Assembly (NCBI GenBank): GCA_029777945.1
Contig: JAKORG010000079.1
Location: 1 to 36,416 of the forward strand
DNA from: Deltaproteobacteria bacterium
GTDB taxonomy: Bacteria > Desulfobacterota > Syntrophorhabdia > Syntrophorhabdales > Syntrophorhabdaceae
DNA: 36,416 nucleotides
Reading direction: 5' to 3'
Part shown: one piece after another, positions 16,355-25,679 of the stretch
Layout: every line of letters starts with the position of its first letter
Position numbering within the stretch: the first letter of the stretch is position 1
Program-made: the position numbers and the translations under genes
Notes under the pieces: model-generated
What the model saw: only the letters and a program-made list of their open reading frames with translations
Database searches by the model: none
What the model was told of the DNA's origin: nothing

Positions 16355-17103
16355 ATAGAAGGGATTTTCTTAAAATTACAGGTATTCTTGCTATAGGTGC
16401 TGCATCCCATCAAACAGCAATGATTCTATTGAGCTCAGAGGTAAAAGGAGATCAAGCCAAGAAAAAGAGATGGGCAATGGCAATAAGCTTCAGTGCCTGC
16501 GTAAAAAGGGAAGGGTGCAGGGATTGCATCGATAATTGTCATCTTATCCATAATGTCCCTGAATTTACAGACAATAAAGATAAGATTCAGTGGATATGGT
16601 CATCACATTACGAATCTGTTTTTGGAGAACAGACAAATATGTTTACAAAGGGTATGTTAAAAAACCTCTCTATTTTGTGTTTGTGCAATCACTGTGAAAA
16701 CCCGCCCTGTGTAAAGGTCTGTCCCACAAAGGCAACATGGAAAAATAAAGATGGCATAATCATGATCGATTATCACAGGTGTATAGGTTGTAGATACTGC
16801 ATGGCAGCATGTCCATATGATGCAAGAAGCTTTAACTGGAAAGACCCAAAACCTTTTATAAAAGAGATAAACAGGGATTTTCCTACAAGGGCTAAAGGGG
16901 TTGTAGAGAAGTGCAATTTCTGCGAGGAAAGGATAACCCAGGGCCTTTTACCTGCTTGTGTTGAAGCATGCCCTGAGAAGGCTTTAACATTTGGAGATTT
17001 AAACGACCCTGAAAGCGACATATCGAGGCTGCTTAAAACAAGATTCAGCATACAGAGAAAACCCCATCTCGGCACAGACCCAAAAGTATTTTATCTGTTT
17101 TGA
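16351..17103 (+). CDS. dsrO: DsrO, Tat-exported ferredoxin subunit of DsrMKJOP
   Basis: DsrO is a periplasmic iron-sulfur protein of the HybA/NrfC type that passes electrons between DsrJ and DsrP. The Tat signal NRRDFLKITG is at the extreme N-terminus. Sixteen or more cysteines form four cluster sites: Cys50/56/59/63, Cys110/112/115/120/124, CIGCRYCMAACP (144-154), and CNFC with Cys203/207. The length, 250 residues, is normal. It follows dsrJ with a 4-nt overlap and precedes dsrP by 6 nt. Confidence 0.96.
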   Translation: MNRRDFLKITGILAIGAASHQTAMILLSSEVKGDQAKKKRWAMAISFSACVKREGCRDCIDNCHLIHNVPEFTDNKDKIQWIWSSHYESVFGEQTNMFTKGMLKNLSILCLCNHCENPPCVKVCPTKATWKNKDGIIMIDYHRCIGCRYCMAACPYDARSFNWKDPKPFIKEINRDFPTRAKGVVEKCNFCEERITQGLLPACVEACPEKALTFGDLNDPESDISRLLKTRFSIQRKPHLGTDPKVFYLF

Positions 17104-17109
17104 GGTATT

Positions 17110-18258
17110 ATGATTGAAAAGGCATTTAAGGGAACAATAGGATACTGGCTCTGGTTATGTTTTCTTTCTGCCTTAGCGCTGGCAGGATTTATTTCTTATC
17201 TGAGGCAGCTTGATATAGGCCTTGGCATAACTGGCATGGGAAGGGATGTTTCCTGGGGGCTATATATTGCAAACTTTACTTTTTTTGTCGGTATTGCTGC
17301 ATCGAGTGTTGTAGTTGTGCTACCCTATTACCTCCATGATTACAAAAAATTTGGTGATATAATCATACTTGGTGAATTTTTGGCAGTATCATCTGTTGTC
17401 GTAACGATACTGTTTATTCTCGTTGATTTAGGGGTGCCGTCAAGGGTTTTAAATGTGCTTATTTATCCATCGCCTTCATCCCTTCTTTTTTGGGACATGG
17501 TTGTGCTTACTGGCTATCTCATTCTAAATATAGTTATCGGTTGGTGGTCTTTTGACGCCAAGGTGAAAGAGATAGAACCTCCAATATGGATTAAACCCCT
17601 TGTATATATCTCCATACCGTGGGCAATAAGCATCCATACTGTTACAGCATTTATCTATTCAGGTCTTTCTGCAAAGCCCCTCTGGCATACAGCCCTTTTG
17701 GCCCCGCGATTTCTTGCCTCTGCCTTTGCCTCAGGGCCTTCTGTTCTTATTGTTTTGTGTTTTATTATAAGGCGATGGTTTGGGTTTAACATCGAAAGGG
17801 ATGTTATAAAAAAGATAGCCATTATTGTTACCTATGCACTATCGATACATATATTTTTTATGCTTGCCGAGATATATACGGTATTATATAGTGATCTACC
17901 TTCCCACAAAAGCCATTTTGAATTTCTTTTTTTAGGTGTGCCTGGGAATAGATTTCTTATACCCTGGACATGGGGGTCTACTGTAGGGGCTATAATTGCA
18001 TTTGTTTTATTTTTAATCTCCCATAAAAAAAATGACAGCCTTGTTATATTTGCCAGTATTATCACTGTGGTTTCTATCTGGTTAGAAAAGGGTTTTTGCC
18101 TTATTATCGGTGGATTTGTCCCAACACCATTTGAAGAATATCCCAAATATGTTCCAACGATTTTTGAGTTGTTTATAACCTTGGGGATTTATGCAGCAGG
18201 GGGATTAATACTTACAATTTTATATAAAACAGTGGTTTCTTTTAGACAATCTAAATAA
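17110..18258 (+). CDS. dsrP: DsrP, NrfD-family integral membrane subunit
   Basis: DsrP is the NrfD-like membrane subunit of DsrMKJOP, which exchanges electrons with the quinone pool together with DsrO. The 382-residue protein is almost entirely hydrophobic, with about ten membrane segments. Family features include GMGRDVSWGLYIANFTFFVGIAASSVV-type sequence around residue 42, and ISIPWAISIHTVTAFIYS near residue 175 with a conserved histidine. It is the last gene of the dsr run. Its stop is 6 nt from the stop of the convergent histidine kinase and I see no clear terminator between them. Confidence 0.95.
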   Translation: MIEKAFKGTIGYWLWLCFLSALALAGFISYLRQLDIGLGITGMGRDVSWGLYIANFTFFVGIAASSVVVVLPYYLHDYKKFGDIIILGEFLAVSSVVVTILFILVDLGVPSRVLNVLIYPSPSSLLFWDMVVLTGYLILNIVIGWWSFDAKVKEIEPPIWIKPLVYISIPWAISIHTVTAFIYSGLSAKPLWHTALLAPRFLASAFASGPSVLIVLCFIIRRWFGFNIERDVIKKIAIIVTYALSIHIFFMLAEIYTVLYSDLPSHKSHFEFLFLGVPGNRFLIPWTWGSTVGAIIAFVLFLISHKKNDSLVIFASIITVVSIWLEKGFCLIIGGFVPTPFEEYPKYVPTIFELFITLGIYAAGGLILTILYKTVVSFRQSK

Positions 18259-18264
18259 ATTGTA

Positions 18265-20229
18265 TTATGTGCCTGTGAGGTCTTTTATGGCATTTAAAAG
18301 TGTTCTGGCAGTATAGGGCTTATCGAGAAAACCGTTTATATGGTATGATTTTAGCGACTCCTTTTGCCTTTCTGTCATAAATCCGCTGGATATTAAAATT
18401 TTAATGTCCTCTTTAAGATTTCTCAAATCCTTTAACACCTCATCCCCTTTTTTGCCAGGCATGATCATGTCGAGGATAACAATATCAATGGTTTCAGCGT
18501 GTTCTTTGAATAATTTTATTGCCTCATCACCGTCTTTTGCCTCCAAAACATGAATACCTACACTTTTTAAAACGCCCTTTAAAAAATCCCTGATTACATC
18601 CTCATCATCCACAATTAGCACCTTTATGTTGAAGCTGAAATCTTTATAATCTATATTCTTTTCCTCTTCATTATGTAATCCATCTTCCCCTGCATGGGCA
18701 ACAGGTAAATAAACAATAAAATTGGTCCCCTCTTTTGGTTTGCTGTCAATCTCTATTAAACCACCATTGTTTTTTGTTAGCTTTTTTGCCAAATAGAGTC
18801 CCATTCCAAGGCAATGGCTATCCTCTTTCGTAGTAAAAAATGGCTCAAAGACTTTATTCATTATCTCTTGACTCATACCGGGCCCATTGTCCTTTATCTC
18901 AACAACTACAAAACCTTTTTTATTTTTCGTTTTTTTAAACCCTGTTGAAATCTTTATAACCCCTTTTCCCTCTAATGCATCCTTTGCGTTTAATAAAATG
19001 TTTAAAATAATATTCTGGATTTCTCCCTCATCGCCTTTTACAGGTGGCACCATCTCGTTTAAATGTTTTTCTATTGTAATATCCCTGTAACTTTCTTTGA
19101 AGATAAGGGTAAGGTCGTCTATTATTGCATTTATATCCACAACATTATTTTTTCTACCCTGTCTTTTTGCAAAACCCAAAAGATGGCGGGTTAATTTTGC
19201 AGCCCTTTGCGCTGCATTTTCTATGGCAAGGGTATACTTTAAAAGTTTGCTTTCCTTTTCGAGGAAGTTTTTCATTAAAGATGCATAACCCAGTATCCCT
19301 GTAAGTATGTTATTAAAGTCGTGGGCTAATCCTCCTGCAAGAAGGCCTAAACTCTCCATATTTTTTAATTGTGCCATATATGCATCATCTATCTTTTCTT
19401 GAGAAACATCGTGGAGGAAAAAGCATTTGATTTTTGTCTGAACTTTTCCGTTTTTCTGTAATATGGGGAAGCTTTTTATGTTGAAAATCCTGTATTTTCC
19501 ATCTGATACGAATTCTACCTTACCTTCAGTAGAAAATTTACTCTCCAGGATATGCCTGCTTACTTTAAAGACATTATCGAATCTTTCACCTATTAGAAGC
19601 TGTTCATCAATTGAAAATTCTTCTACTGCCTTTTGATTTGCATATTGTATGTAATTTAAATCGTCCAGTAAAAAGATAGGTTCAGGAAAGAAATCAAGGG
19701 CTCTTTTGTAATACAAATCCTTATGCTCGTATCCTTCAAAATCAGATTCTGATGATATGTTTAAAAGGATGAGTTTATTAAATATACTGCATATGAGTTT
19801 AAGCTCTTTTAAAAATGAATCAGGGATGACCCATTTTCTTTTTGTGGCAAATATTATGTATCCAATTTTACCAAATCCTTTATTGCTCAGGGGATATGTA
19901 TAAATAAGATTGTAGCCGAACATGTCGTTAAAGAGAAAGGGGTTATGGTTTTCAGGAAAGATATCTTTAATGGTTTCAATGTTAATGTTGTCAGGTGTTT
20001 TATCAAGACTTAAATAACTGTAATTTTTATGTGTTTTGGCTTCAACAACAATCTTACAGGTCTCAAAAGGCAATTCCTCTAAAAAGAGAGATGGCGCCTC
20101 ATCTATTATGTTTTTGCCTTTTTCGAATGTATTGACAATGCGAATAAGTAAAGAATAGTTCTTTACTGCCCTTTCAAAAAAATCCCATTTAAATTCCGAT
20201 TTTTCGTCATAAGTATTTTTAAGTTGCAT
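18265..20229 (-). CDS. Cytoplasmic hybrid sensor histidine kinase (PAS-HisKA-HATPase-REC)
   Basis: The 654-residue protein has an N-terminal region of about 160 residues that looks like a GAF-type sensor, then a PAS domain (about 175-285), and a HisKA dimerisation domain with phospho-acceptor His303 in LAHDFNNI. These are followed by a HATPase domain (KDNGPGMS and GMGLYLAKKL) and a C-terminal receiver domain with VDDEDVIRD, phospho-acceptor Asp in VILDMIMPGKKG near 585, and the DKPY lysine motif. No membrane segment is present, so it senses an internal signal. Having the receiver at the end implies phosphorelay to a separate partner or a terminal output through protein contact. Its start overlaps the upstream HDOD gene by 11 nt, so the two are one operon. 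Confidence 0.92.
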   Translation of the reverse strand: MQLKNTYDEKSEFKWDFFERAVKNYSLLIRIVNTFEKGKNIIDEAPSLFLEELPFETCKIVVEAKTHKNYSYLSLDKTPDNINIETIKDIFPENHNPFLFNDMFGYNLIYTYPLSNKGFGKIGYIIFATKRKWVIPDSFLKELKLICSIFNKLILLNISSESDFEGYEHKDLYYKRALDFFPEPIFLLDDLNYIQYANQKAVEEFSIDEQLLIGERFDNVFKVSRHILESKFSTEGKVEFVSDGKYRIFNIKSFPILQKNGKVQTKIKCFFLHDVSQEKIDDAYMAQLKNMESLGLLAGGLAHDFNNILTGILGYASLMKNFLEKESKLLKYTLAIENAAQRAAKLTRHLLGFAKRQGRKNNVVDINAIIDDLTLIFKESYRDITIEKHLNEMVPPVKGDEGEIQNIILNILLNAKDALEGKGVIKISTGFKKTKNKKGFVVVEIKDNGPGMSQEIMNKVFEPFFTTKEDSHCLGMGLYLAKKLTKNNGGLIEIDSKPKEGTNFIVYLPVAHAGEDGLHNEEEKNIDYKDFSFNIKVLIVDDEDVIRDFLKGVLKSVGIHVLEAKDGDEAIKLFKEHAETIDIVILDMIMPGKKGDEVLKDLRNLKEDIKILISSGFMTERQKESLKSYHINGFLDKPYTARTLLNAIKDLTGT

Positions 20230-21046
20230 AGGTAATGATGTTCAGTAGTTCCATATTTTTTTTAAGTTCTCCGTTTATGTTCTCTTTCTCTTTTATCAAT
20301 ACTAATTTTTCAGGGTCACCGTTTGTCTCCCTGCAATAAAAAAAAATGTCAGAAATCCTAATGAGTTTTAAGAGCATCAATTCATTCCCCTTTTCACTAT
20401 TATGATGATTTTTTATGATAGAAGTAATCGCCTCCGGGAGCCCCCATTTCTTTGCAATGATATAACCGATTTCCTGATGGTCTGTGCCAAACAGTTCCTT
20501 TTCTGCCATAACTATCTCTTTTTTATCGGATATTAAACTCTTGGAACGTATCTCATAGTCTATAATCTCTGAATAAAATACAATCTTTCCTATATCATGA
20601 AGCAGTGCACCCATATAGGCAACTTGCGGGTTTTCATCAAGGGTTTTTTCAGCTAAAATCTTTGCTGAAGTTGCAACAAAAATCGAATGCCTCCAAAACC
20701 TGAAAAGGTCTTTAAACTTCAGTGTGCCTCTTATGCCGTCCATTAAGATTAAACATAATATGATGTTTTTAACCTCCTCTAAACCTATGTTTACCAGTGC
20801 CTGATGGAGGTTGTATAAGGGATAGCCTCTATTGTAATAAGCTGAATTGGCGATACTTAATATCTTGGCTGATAGGCCTGGATCCTGATTTAAGACCTTA
20901 TAAATGTCGTTTATAGAGGAATTAGAATCCGTTATAAGAAAAATCATTCTATCTATAAGGCACTGTAAAGAAGGTGCAATTTTTAATTCAAATGCCCTAT
21001 TATAAAGCCTTTCCTGTACTGATTTATCAAATTCAATATCCTTCAT
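20219..21046 (-). CDS. HDOD domain signalling protein
   Basis: The 275-residue protein matches the HDOD domain, an HD-related module of unknown catalytic status used in bacterial signalling. The block LLHDIGKIVFYSEI retains the His-Asp pair, and KKWGLPEAITSIIKNHH supplies further histidines, so a residual metal site is conceivable. The N-terminal part (IYKVLNQDPGLSAKILSIANSAYY) is the typical HDOD opening. It overlaps the histidine kinase gene that follows and is the first gene of this two-gene operon. The partner suggests a role in a phosphorelay. Confidence 0.88.
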   Translation of the reverse strand: MKDIEFDKSVQERLYNRAFELKIAPSLQCLIDRMIFLITDSNSSINDIYKVLNQDPGLSAKILSIANSAYYNRGYPLYNLHQALVNIGLEEVKNIILCLILMDGIRGTLKFKDLFRFWRHSIFVATSAKILAEKTLDENPQVAYMGALLHDIGKIVFYSEIIDYEIRSKSLISDKKEIVMAEKELFGTDHQEIGYIIAKKWGLPEAITSIIKNHHNSEKGNELMLLKLIRISDIFFYCRETNGDPEKLVLIKEKENINGELKKNMELLNIITYAT

Positions 21047-21170
21047 GGTAAATAGTATACAATTTTCTCACTATTTTTATCGTTTAAAGACAAAAAAACT
21101 TAATAATGGAATCAGATTTTTTTTGATTTTTTCGAAAAAAATTATTTTTTTTAAGCAATAAATGGCCTTG

Positions 21171-21189
21171 TTAAATGCCATTTTTTAAA
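21171..21189 (-). repeat. Second copy of the 19-nt element
   Basis: Exact reverse complement of 2412-2430. Here it forms the right half of a hairpin (21160-21183), about 57 nt upstream of the GNAT promoter -35. Confidence 0.4.
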
Positions 21190-21245
21190 AAGCAGTGGCT
21201 GAAAATTTAAAAATTTCACCTTTTTTAAAAGGCAGATTTCATGCC

Positions 21246-21273
21246 TTGACAACATTGCGTTCCCTGCTATAAT
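21246..21273 (+). promoter_or_regulatory. Sigma70 promoter, near-perfect consensus
   Basis: TTGACA (21246-21251), a 16-nt spacer ending in TGC (extended -10) and TATAAT (21268-21273). Both hexamers match the consensus exactly. It drives the GNAT gene, leaving a leader of about 110 nt that includes the GC-rich hairpin at 21312-21324. Confidence 0.75.
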
Positions 21274-21390
21274 TCTTTAAAGAACCCTTTGAGAGATAAA
21301 CCAGATATATCCCGCCTGAGGCGGAAAAGATTTTTGAAATATTTTAAGAAATAGACCTTTCTTATAACACACTTTTTGATGGAGGTTATT

Positions 21391-21828
21391 ATGGAGGATG
21401 CTGTTAAGTTAAGGATATTAACTCTAAGGGATTTAGACGCAGTAACAGAGATAGATTATTCCCTTCTTGGAAAAAAAAGAAGAGAATACTGGGCTACAAG
21501 GCTTGAAATCATAGAGACATCGGGCGTTCCCTCCCTTGCCGCAGAGATAAATGGTGAAATCATAGGGTTTATCTTAGGGAGCGCCAGTGGCTGGGAATAT
21601 GGTATACCAGAAAATGTAGCGTGGATTGATACAATAGGTGTCAAAAAAGAATACCAGAGGAGAGGCATTGCAAGGCTTCTCTTTAATGAAATGGTTTCCA
21701 TGTTTAAAAAGGTGGGGGTAGATACGGTTTATGTATTTGTTAATTGGCGGGACCTTGATTTACTTCAATTTTTTGAAAAGATGGGTTTTAAAAAAGGGGA
21801 GATGATAAACCTCGAGTTGAGAATATAA
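21391..21828 (+). CDS. GNAT family N-acetyltransferase
   Basis: This 145-residue protein is a GCN5-related acetyltransferase that moves acetyl from acetyl-CoA to an amine. The acetyl-CoA motif A is visible in IDTIGVKKEYQRRGIARLL near residues 83-101, preceded by a beta strand (AEINGEIIGFILG) and followed by the C-terminal FFEKMGFKKGEM block. The start is set at ATG 21391, since GGAGG lies 5 nt before it; in-frame TTG 21376 and ATG 21379 lie too close to or inside that site. It stands alone behind its own strong promoter. The substrate is unknown; RimI-like protein acetylation and small-molecule acetylation are both possible. Confidence 0.85.
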   Translation: MEDAVKLRILTLRDLDAVTEIDYSLLGKKRREYWATRLEIIETSGVPSLAAEINGEIIGFILGSASGWEYGIPENVAWIDTIGVKKEYQRRGIARLLFNEMVSMFKKVGVDTVYVFVNWRDLDLLQFFEKMGFKKGEMINLELRI

Positions 21829-21961
21829 ATCTATTTAGTTGTATTTATTAAGGATTTTTAACAACCCCTAAATAAACATTTAGACCTTTTCAAACCTTAC
21901 GCTTTTTAACCAGTTAATAAAAAATAGAAGGCCATATTAGGAATTTACACCCTTAAATGAT

Positions 21962-22414
21962 CTACCTTTGATTTAAAACCGATATGGCATATTCGAACCC
22001 GTCTATCAATGCCATAAAAGAGGCCATGTTTATGTTCTCTGCTGTTTCATTTACGCTCCAGATATTTTTGCCGTCTGTGAATATGATAGATACCTCAACA
22101 GATGAAGAGGTGCCTGATTTTGCATCATTTACCCTTGCAGAAAAGTCCACAAGTTTTATCCTTTGAATTACAGGAAATATAGAAGATAATGATTTTTTTA
22201 GCACATTTGCAAGGGCATCAACAGGACCTACGCCTGTAGAGGCTTCATGAGTTTCATTGTCATCTGTTTTTATTATAACAGTTGCCTCAGGTCTTATACC
22301 GTCATTGATAAGTCTGTATGTGCCTACTATCTCAAAAGGCCTCTTATATCCCTCAAGGGAACGTAAAATATTTAATTCCTTTGTGGCATTTCTTATATTA
22401 AAGAGTCTGTTCAA
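21962..22414 (-). CDS. Free-standing LeuA-type allosteric (regulatory) domain protein
   Basis: The 150-residue protein consists of a single LeuA regulatory domain, the C-terminal leucine/isoleucine-sensing module of isopropylmalate and citramalate synthases. The blocks [26 protein letters not shown] and LVDFSARV align by eye with the C-terminus of CimA encoded just upstream ([26 protein letters not shown] and LVDYKVRV). No catalytic TIM barrel is present. Its start overlaps the end of cimA by 17 nt, so the two proteins are made together. It probably arose by duplication of the CimA tail and may act as a regulatory subunit binding CimA or a LeuA elsewhere; that is inference. Confidence 0.85.
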   Translation of the reverse strand: MNRLFNIRNATKELNILRSLEGYKRPFEIVGTYRLINDGIRPEATVIIKTDDNETHEASTGVGPVDALANVLKKSLSSIFPVIQRIKLVDFSARVNDAKSGTSSSVEVSIIFTDGKNIWSVNETAENINMASFMALIDGFEYAISVLNQR

Positions 22415-24002
22415 CTTTTTTGTCCTCTTTTTTATTGGTTTTTTCTTCTTCTATGAGGAGTTTATAGTCAATGCCGTCAACCAGTGCCTGCCAGCTTGCT
22501 TCTATGATGTTTTCTGAAACGCCCACAGTCCCCCAGTTTTTTTCACCGTCACTATTTTCTATTAATACCCTTGTAACTGCCTTTGTCCCATCCTTTGTTG
22601 ATAGTACCCTAACCTTATAATCTACAAGGTCCATGGCCTTAAGAGACGAATAGAATTTATAAAGTGCCTTTCTAAATGCATTGTCAAGGGCATTCACAGG
22701 GCCTGTGCCCAGGGCTGCTGTATGTTCTATCCGATCCCCTACCTTTACCATAATGGTTGCCTCTGAAATGGGTTGGTTTTTCTCTTTTTTTTCAACAATC
22801 ACCCTGAATCCTATCAAATCGAAATATTTTTTATGTAAACCCAGTGCCTTTTTAATTAAGAGCTCAAGAGAACCTTCGGCGCCTTCGAACTGGTAACCCC
22901 GCATCTCTAACTCTTTTATCTTTTTAACAATTTCCTTTGCTGCCTTTTTATCCTTTTCTATGTCTATATTGAATTCCTCTGCCTTGTATAGAATGCTACT
23001 TTCACCTGAGAGGTCTGATATGAGCACCCTCTGTCTATTTCCAACAAGATGGGGTTCGATATGCTCATATGTCTCTGGATTCCTTCTTATGGCACTTACA
23101 TGGATACCGCCTTTATGGGCAAAGGCACTATCTCCTACATAGGGTCTGTGTTTGTCTGGGATGAGGTTTGCCATCTCATCTACAAATAGACTTAACTCTC
23201 TTAATTGGACGAGCTTTTCCCGGGATAGACCTTCGTATCCCATTTTTAAAATTAAATTCGGTATTATGGAACAGAGGTTTGCATTTCCACATCTCTCGCC
23301 ATAACCGTTTATTGTCCCCTGGATGTGAACGCATCCTGCCTTTACAGCCATAAGGGAGTTGGCAACTGCATTTTCCGTATCGTTGTGGGTGTGAATACCA
23401 AGCTTTGCCTTTATTTCATGTTTTACCTCTCTTACAATATCGTAAACCTCATAGGGCATGCTACCACCATTTGTATCGCAAAGTACAATCAAGTCAGCCC
23501 CTGCATTATATGCAACCCTTAATATATCCATGGCATAGGGTCTGTTATTTTTGTAACCGTCAAAAAAATGCTCTGCATCAAAAAAAACGATTTTTCCATG
23601 TTTTTTTAGGTATTCTATGGTCTTATCAATCATCTTGAGGTTTGTATCGAGCTTTACCTTAAGGGCATCCTTTACATGCAAGTCCCAGCTTTTACCAACA
23701 ATTGTTACATATTCTGTATCAGCATCAAAAATTGCCCTTAATGTCTCATCATCTTCTGGCTTTGTATTTGCTTTTACGGTGTTGCTAAAGGCCACGATCT
23801 TTGAATTTTTAAGGTTTAGTTTTTTGACATCTTTAAAGTACAGTAGATCTTTTGGATTTGATCCTGGCCATCCACCTTCTATATAGTGCATGCCAAATTC
23901 GTCGAGCTTTTCTGTTATCCTTAGTTTATCATTTAATGAAAAGGAGATATCTTCAGACTGGGCACCGTCTCTTAATGTAGTATCGTAAAATTCTAACGTC
24001 AC
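22398..24002 (-). CDS. cimA: Citramalate synthase
   Basis: CimA condenses acetyl-CoA with pyruvate to (R)-citramalate, the first step of the threonine-independent isoleucine route. The 534-residue protein opens with [19 protein letters not shown], the metal-binding DTTLRDG motif of the DRE-TIM family, and has the metal-site histidines in [16 protein letters not shown] and the [11 protein letters not shown] block. From about residue 400 it carries a LeuA-type allosteric domain. Length and motifs distinguish it from LeuA (shorter) and homocitrate synthase. Its ATG overlaps the lysC stop by 4 nt, and it overlaps the LeuA-domain gene by 17 nt at the other end. Confidence 0.93.
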   Translation of the reverse strand: MTLEFYDTTLRDGAQSEDISFSLNDKLRITEKLDEFGMHYIEGGWPGSNPKDLLYFKDVKKLNLKNSKIVAFSNTVKANTKPEDDETLRAIFDADTEYVTIVGKSWDLHVKDALKVKLDTNLKMIDKTIEYLKKHGKIVFFDAEHFFDGYKNNRPYAMDILRVAYNAGADLIVLCDTNGGSMPYEVYDIVREVKHEIKAKLGIHTHNDTENAVANSLMAVKAGCVHIQGTINGYGERCGNANLCSIIPNLILKMGYEGLSREKLVQLRELSLFVDEMANLIPDKHRPYVGDSAFAHKGGIHVSAIRRNPETYEHIEPHLVGNRQRVLISDLSGESSILYKAEEFNIDIEKDKKAAKEIVKKIKELEMRGYQFEGAEGSLELLIKKALGLHKKYFDLIGFRVIVEKKEKNQPISEATIMVKVGDRIEHTAALGTGPVNALDNAFRKALYKFYSSLKAMDLVDYKVRVLSTKDGTKAVTRVLIENSDGEKNWGTVGVSENIIEASWQALVDGIDYKLLIEEEKTNKKEDKKVEQTL

Positions 24003-25231
24003 TTCTCCTCCTTCACCTCTTCTGCATCAAGACCAAACCCACTGTGTAGGGCACGCACTGCAAGCTCCCCGTATTTTGCCTCAATCACGCAGGAAATCTT
24101 TATTTCAGAGGTTGTAATAGCCTCTATATTTATCCCTTCCTTTGCAAGGATCGAAAACATTTTAGATGCAACCCCTGAATGGGATCTCATGCCGAGTCCC
24201 ACTATGGATACCTTTGCAATGTTCTCATCCAAGACCACCTTTTCAGCATCTATCTTTTTTGCCACTTCTTCTGTTATTTTATAAGCCTTTTTTGCATCTG
24301 CCTTTGCCACTGTAAATGTTATGTCCGTATAATTGTCTTTGCTTACATTCTGAACAATAATGTCAACAACAATGTTTTCATCGGATAATGCGGAAAATAC
24401 AGAAGCAGCCACGCCTGGTTTATCTGGCACCTTGCTTATTGTTATTTTTGCCTCGTTTTTATTATATGTAATACCTGTAATCTTCATCTGTTCCATATCT
24501 GATTCCTCCTTACAAACTATTGTACCGTCACCATAGGTGAAGGATGATTTTACATGTATGGGCACATTATATCTCATGGCAAATTCAACGGATCTGATCT
24601 GTAATACCTTTGCTCCTAAACTTGCCATCTCCAGCATCTCTTCGTATGAAATTCTATTGATCTTTCTTGCCTTTTCACAAATGTTTGGATCCGTTGTGTA
24701 TACACCGTCCACATCTGTATAGATTTCGCACATATCTGCCTTTAATGCAGCAGCTAAAGCCACTGCAGATGTATCAGAGCCACCCCTACCAAGGGTTGTG
24801 ATATTACCCTCTTCATCAATGCCCTGAAAACCAGGCACTACCATCACCTTGCCCTTTTTCAGTTCTTGAAAGATCTTATCACTTTCAATCCTTGAAATCC
24901 TTGCCTTTGTAAAACTTGAATCTGTTATTATCTTTACCTGAAAGCCAAGCAGTGATATGGCATCATAGCCCAGTGTCTTGAGGGTAATAGCAAGCAATGC
25001 AGATGTTACTTGTTCTCCAGTTGATATGAGAACATCCACCTCCCTTTCATCGGGAAGCTTATTTATTGAGTGGGCTAAATTTAAAAGTTTATCTGTTTCG
25101 CCTGCCATAGCAGATACAACAACAATCATGTCATGACCCTGTTTTTTGTAAGATATGACCCTCTCTGCCACATTTCTTATCCTTTCGACATTGGCAACTG
25201 ATGTGCCTCCGTATTTTTGAACGATTAGCAT
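23999..25231 (-). CDS. lysC: Aspartate kinase
   Basis: Aspartate kinase phosphorylates aspartate, the entry to lysine, threonine and methionine synthesis. The 410-residue protein has the N-terminal nucleotide motif [29 protein letters not shown] near residue 150, and [14 protein letters not shown]. Two C-terminal ACT domains (about 265-400; e.g. [16 protein letters not shown]) give allosteric feedback. The size is that of a monofunctional kinase, without homoserine dehydrogenase. An AGG-rich ribosome site lies close before the ATG. It sits between tsaE and cimA and overlaps cimA by 4 nt. Confidence 0.95.
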   Translation of the reverse strand: MLIVQKYGGTSVANVERIRNVAERVISYKKQGHDMIVVVSAMAGETDKLLNLAHSINKLPDEREVDVLISTGEQVTSALLAITLKTLGYDAISLLGFQVKIITDSSFTKARISRIESDKIFQELKKGKVMVVPGFQGIDEEGNITTLGRGGSDTSAVALAAALKADMCEIYTDVDGVYTTDPNICEKARKINRISYEEMLEMASLGAKVLQIRSVEFAMRYNVPIHVKSSFTYGDGTIVCKEESDMEQMKITGITYNKNEAKITISKVPDKPGVAASVFSALSDENIVVDIIVQNVSKDNYTDITFTVAKADAKKAYKITEEVAKKIDAEKVVLDENIAKVSIVGLGMRSHSGVASKMFSILAKEGINIEAITTSEIKISCVIEAKYGELAVRALHSGFGLDAEEVKEEK

Positions 25232-25259
25232 CCTTTTACCTCCGTTTTAAAATTCCTTT

Positions 25260-25679
25260 TTAAGGCCTTATTACCTCAATCTTTCTCGTGTGTTCATCTA
25301 TTACCTGTATTATAACCTTTATTGCATCCTCTTGCCATATCATCTTTTTAGGCCATTCCACAGCGATTATCCCTGTGTCTAAAAACTCTTCAACTTCCAG
25401 TTCTATTTGTTTATCTTCATCTATCCTGTATAAATCTACATGGCATAGGGTCATCTCCTTTCCTTCATAAATATTTATTAAAGTAAAAGAAGGGCTTACT
25501 ACATACTGCCAGTCATCAACACCTATGCCTTTTGCCATGCCTTTTATAAACTGTGTTTTCCCTGCACCCAATTCGCCTTCTAACAGATACAATTCACCCC
25601 TTTTTGCAACTCTACCTATGTTCTCACCTATGTTCCATGTATCAGAGGGATTTTTCGATATAAACTCTGTCTTTTCCAT
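25260..25679 (-). CDS. tsaE: TsaE, tRNA t6A biosynthesis ATPase
   Basis: TsaE is the small ATPase of the TsaBDE complex that makes N6-threonylcarbamoyladenosine on ANN-decoding tRNAs. The 139-residue protein contains the Walker A motif LEGELGAGKTQF near residue 33, SPSFTLINIYEG and CHVDLYRI, all typical. Its start lies 38 nt inside the end of nnr. The overlap appears real because both reading frames retain family-typical residues there. TsaB and TsaD are not in the window. Confidence 0.93.
   Translation of the reverse strand: MEKTEFISKNPSDTWNIGENIGRVAKRGELYLLEGELGAGKTQFIKGMAKGIGVDDWQYVVSPSFTLINIYEGKEMTLCHVDLYRIDEDKQIELEVEEFLDTGIIAVEWPKKMIWQEDAIKVIIQVIDEHTRKIEVIRP

Larger units (their letters stand above)
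21047..21390. other. AT-rich intergenic region between divergent HDOD and GNAT genes
   Basis: About 340 nt without a gene. It holds, from left to right, several T- and A-tracts (around 21110-21150), a hairpin AAATGGC/GCCATTT with a 10-nt loop followed by T residues (21160-21186), the palindrome CCTTTT-TT-AAAAGG (21219-21232), and the near-consensus GNAT promoter (21246-21273). It ends with a GC-rich mini-hairpin CCGCC-TGA-GGCGG (21312-21324) in the leader. The strand 21171-21189 is the reverse complement of a 19-nt element upstream of cooS. No open reading frame of note is present. Confidence 0.6.

Noticed and set aside
5801-18258. Oxidative (reverse) Dsr system
   Set aside because: dsrD is present and dsrEFH and dsrL are absent; DsrA and DsrB read like the bacterial reductive type.
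21832-21873. Terminator after the GNAT gene
   Set aside because: ATTTAG/CTAAAT with TTGT/ACAA can pair, but a 3-nt bulge and the lack of a following T-run make it weak.
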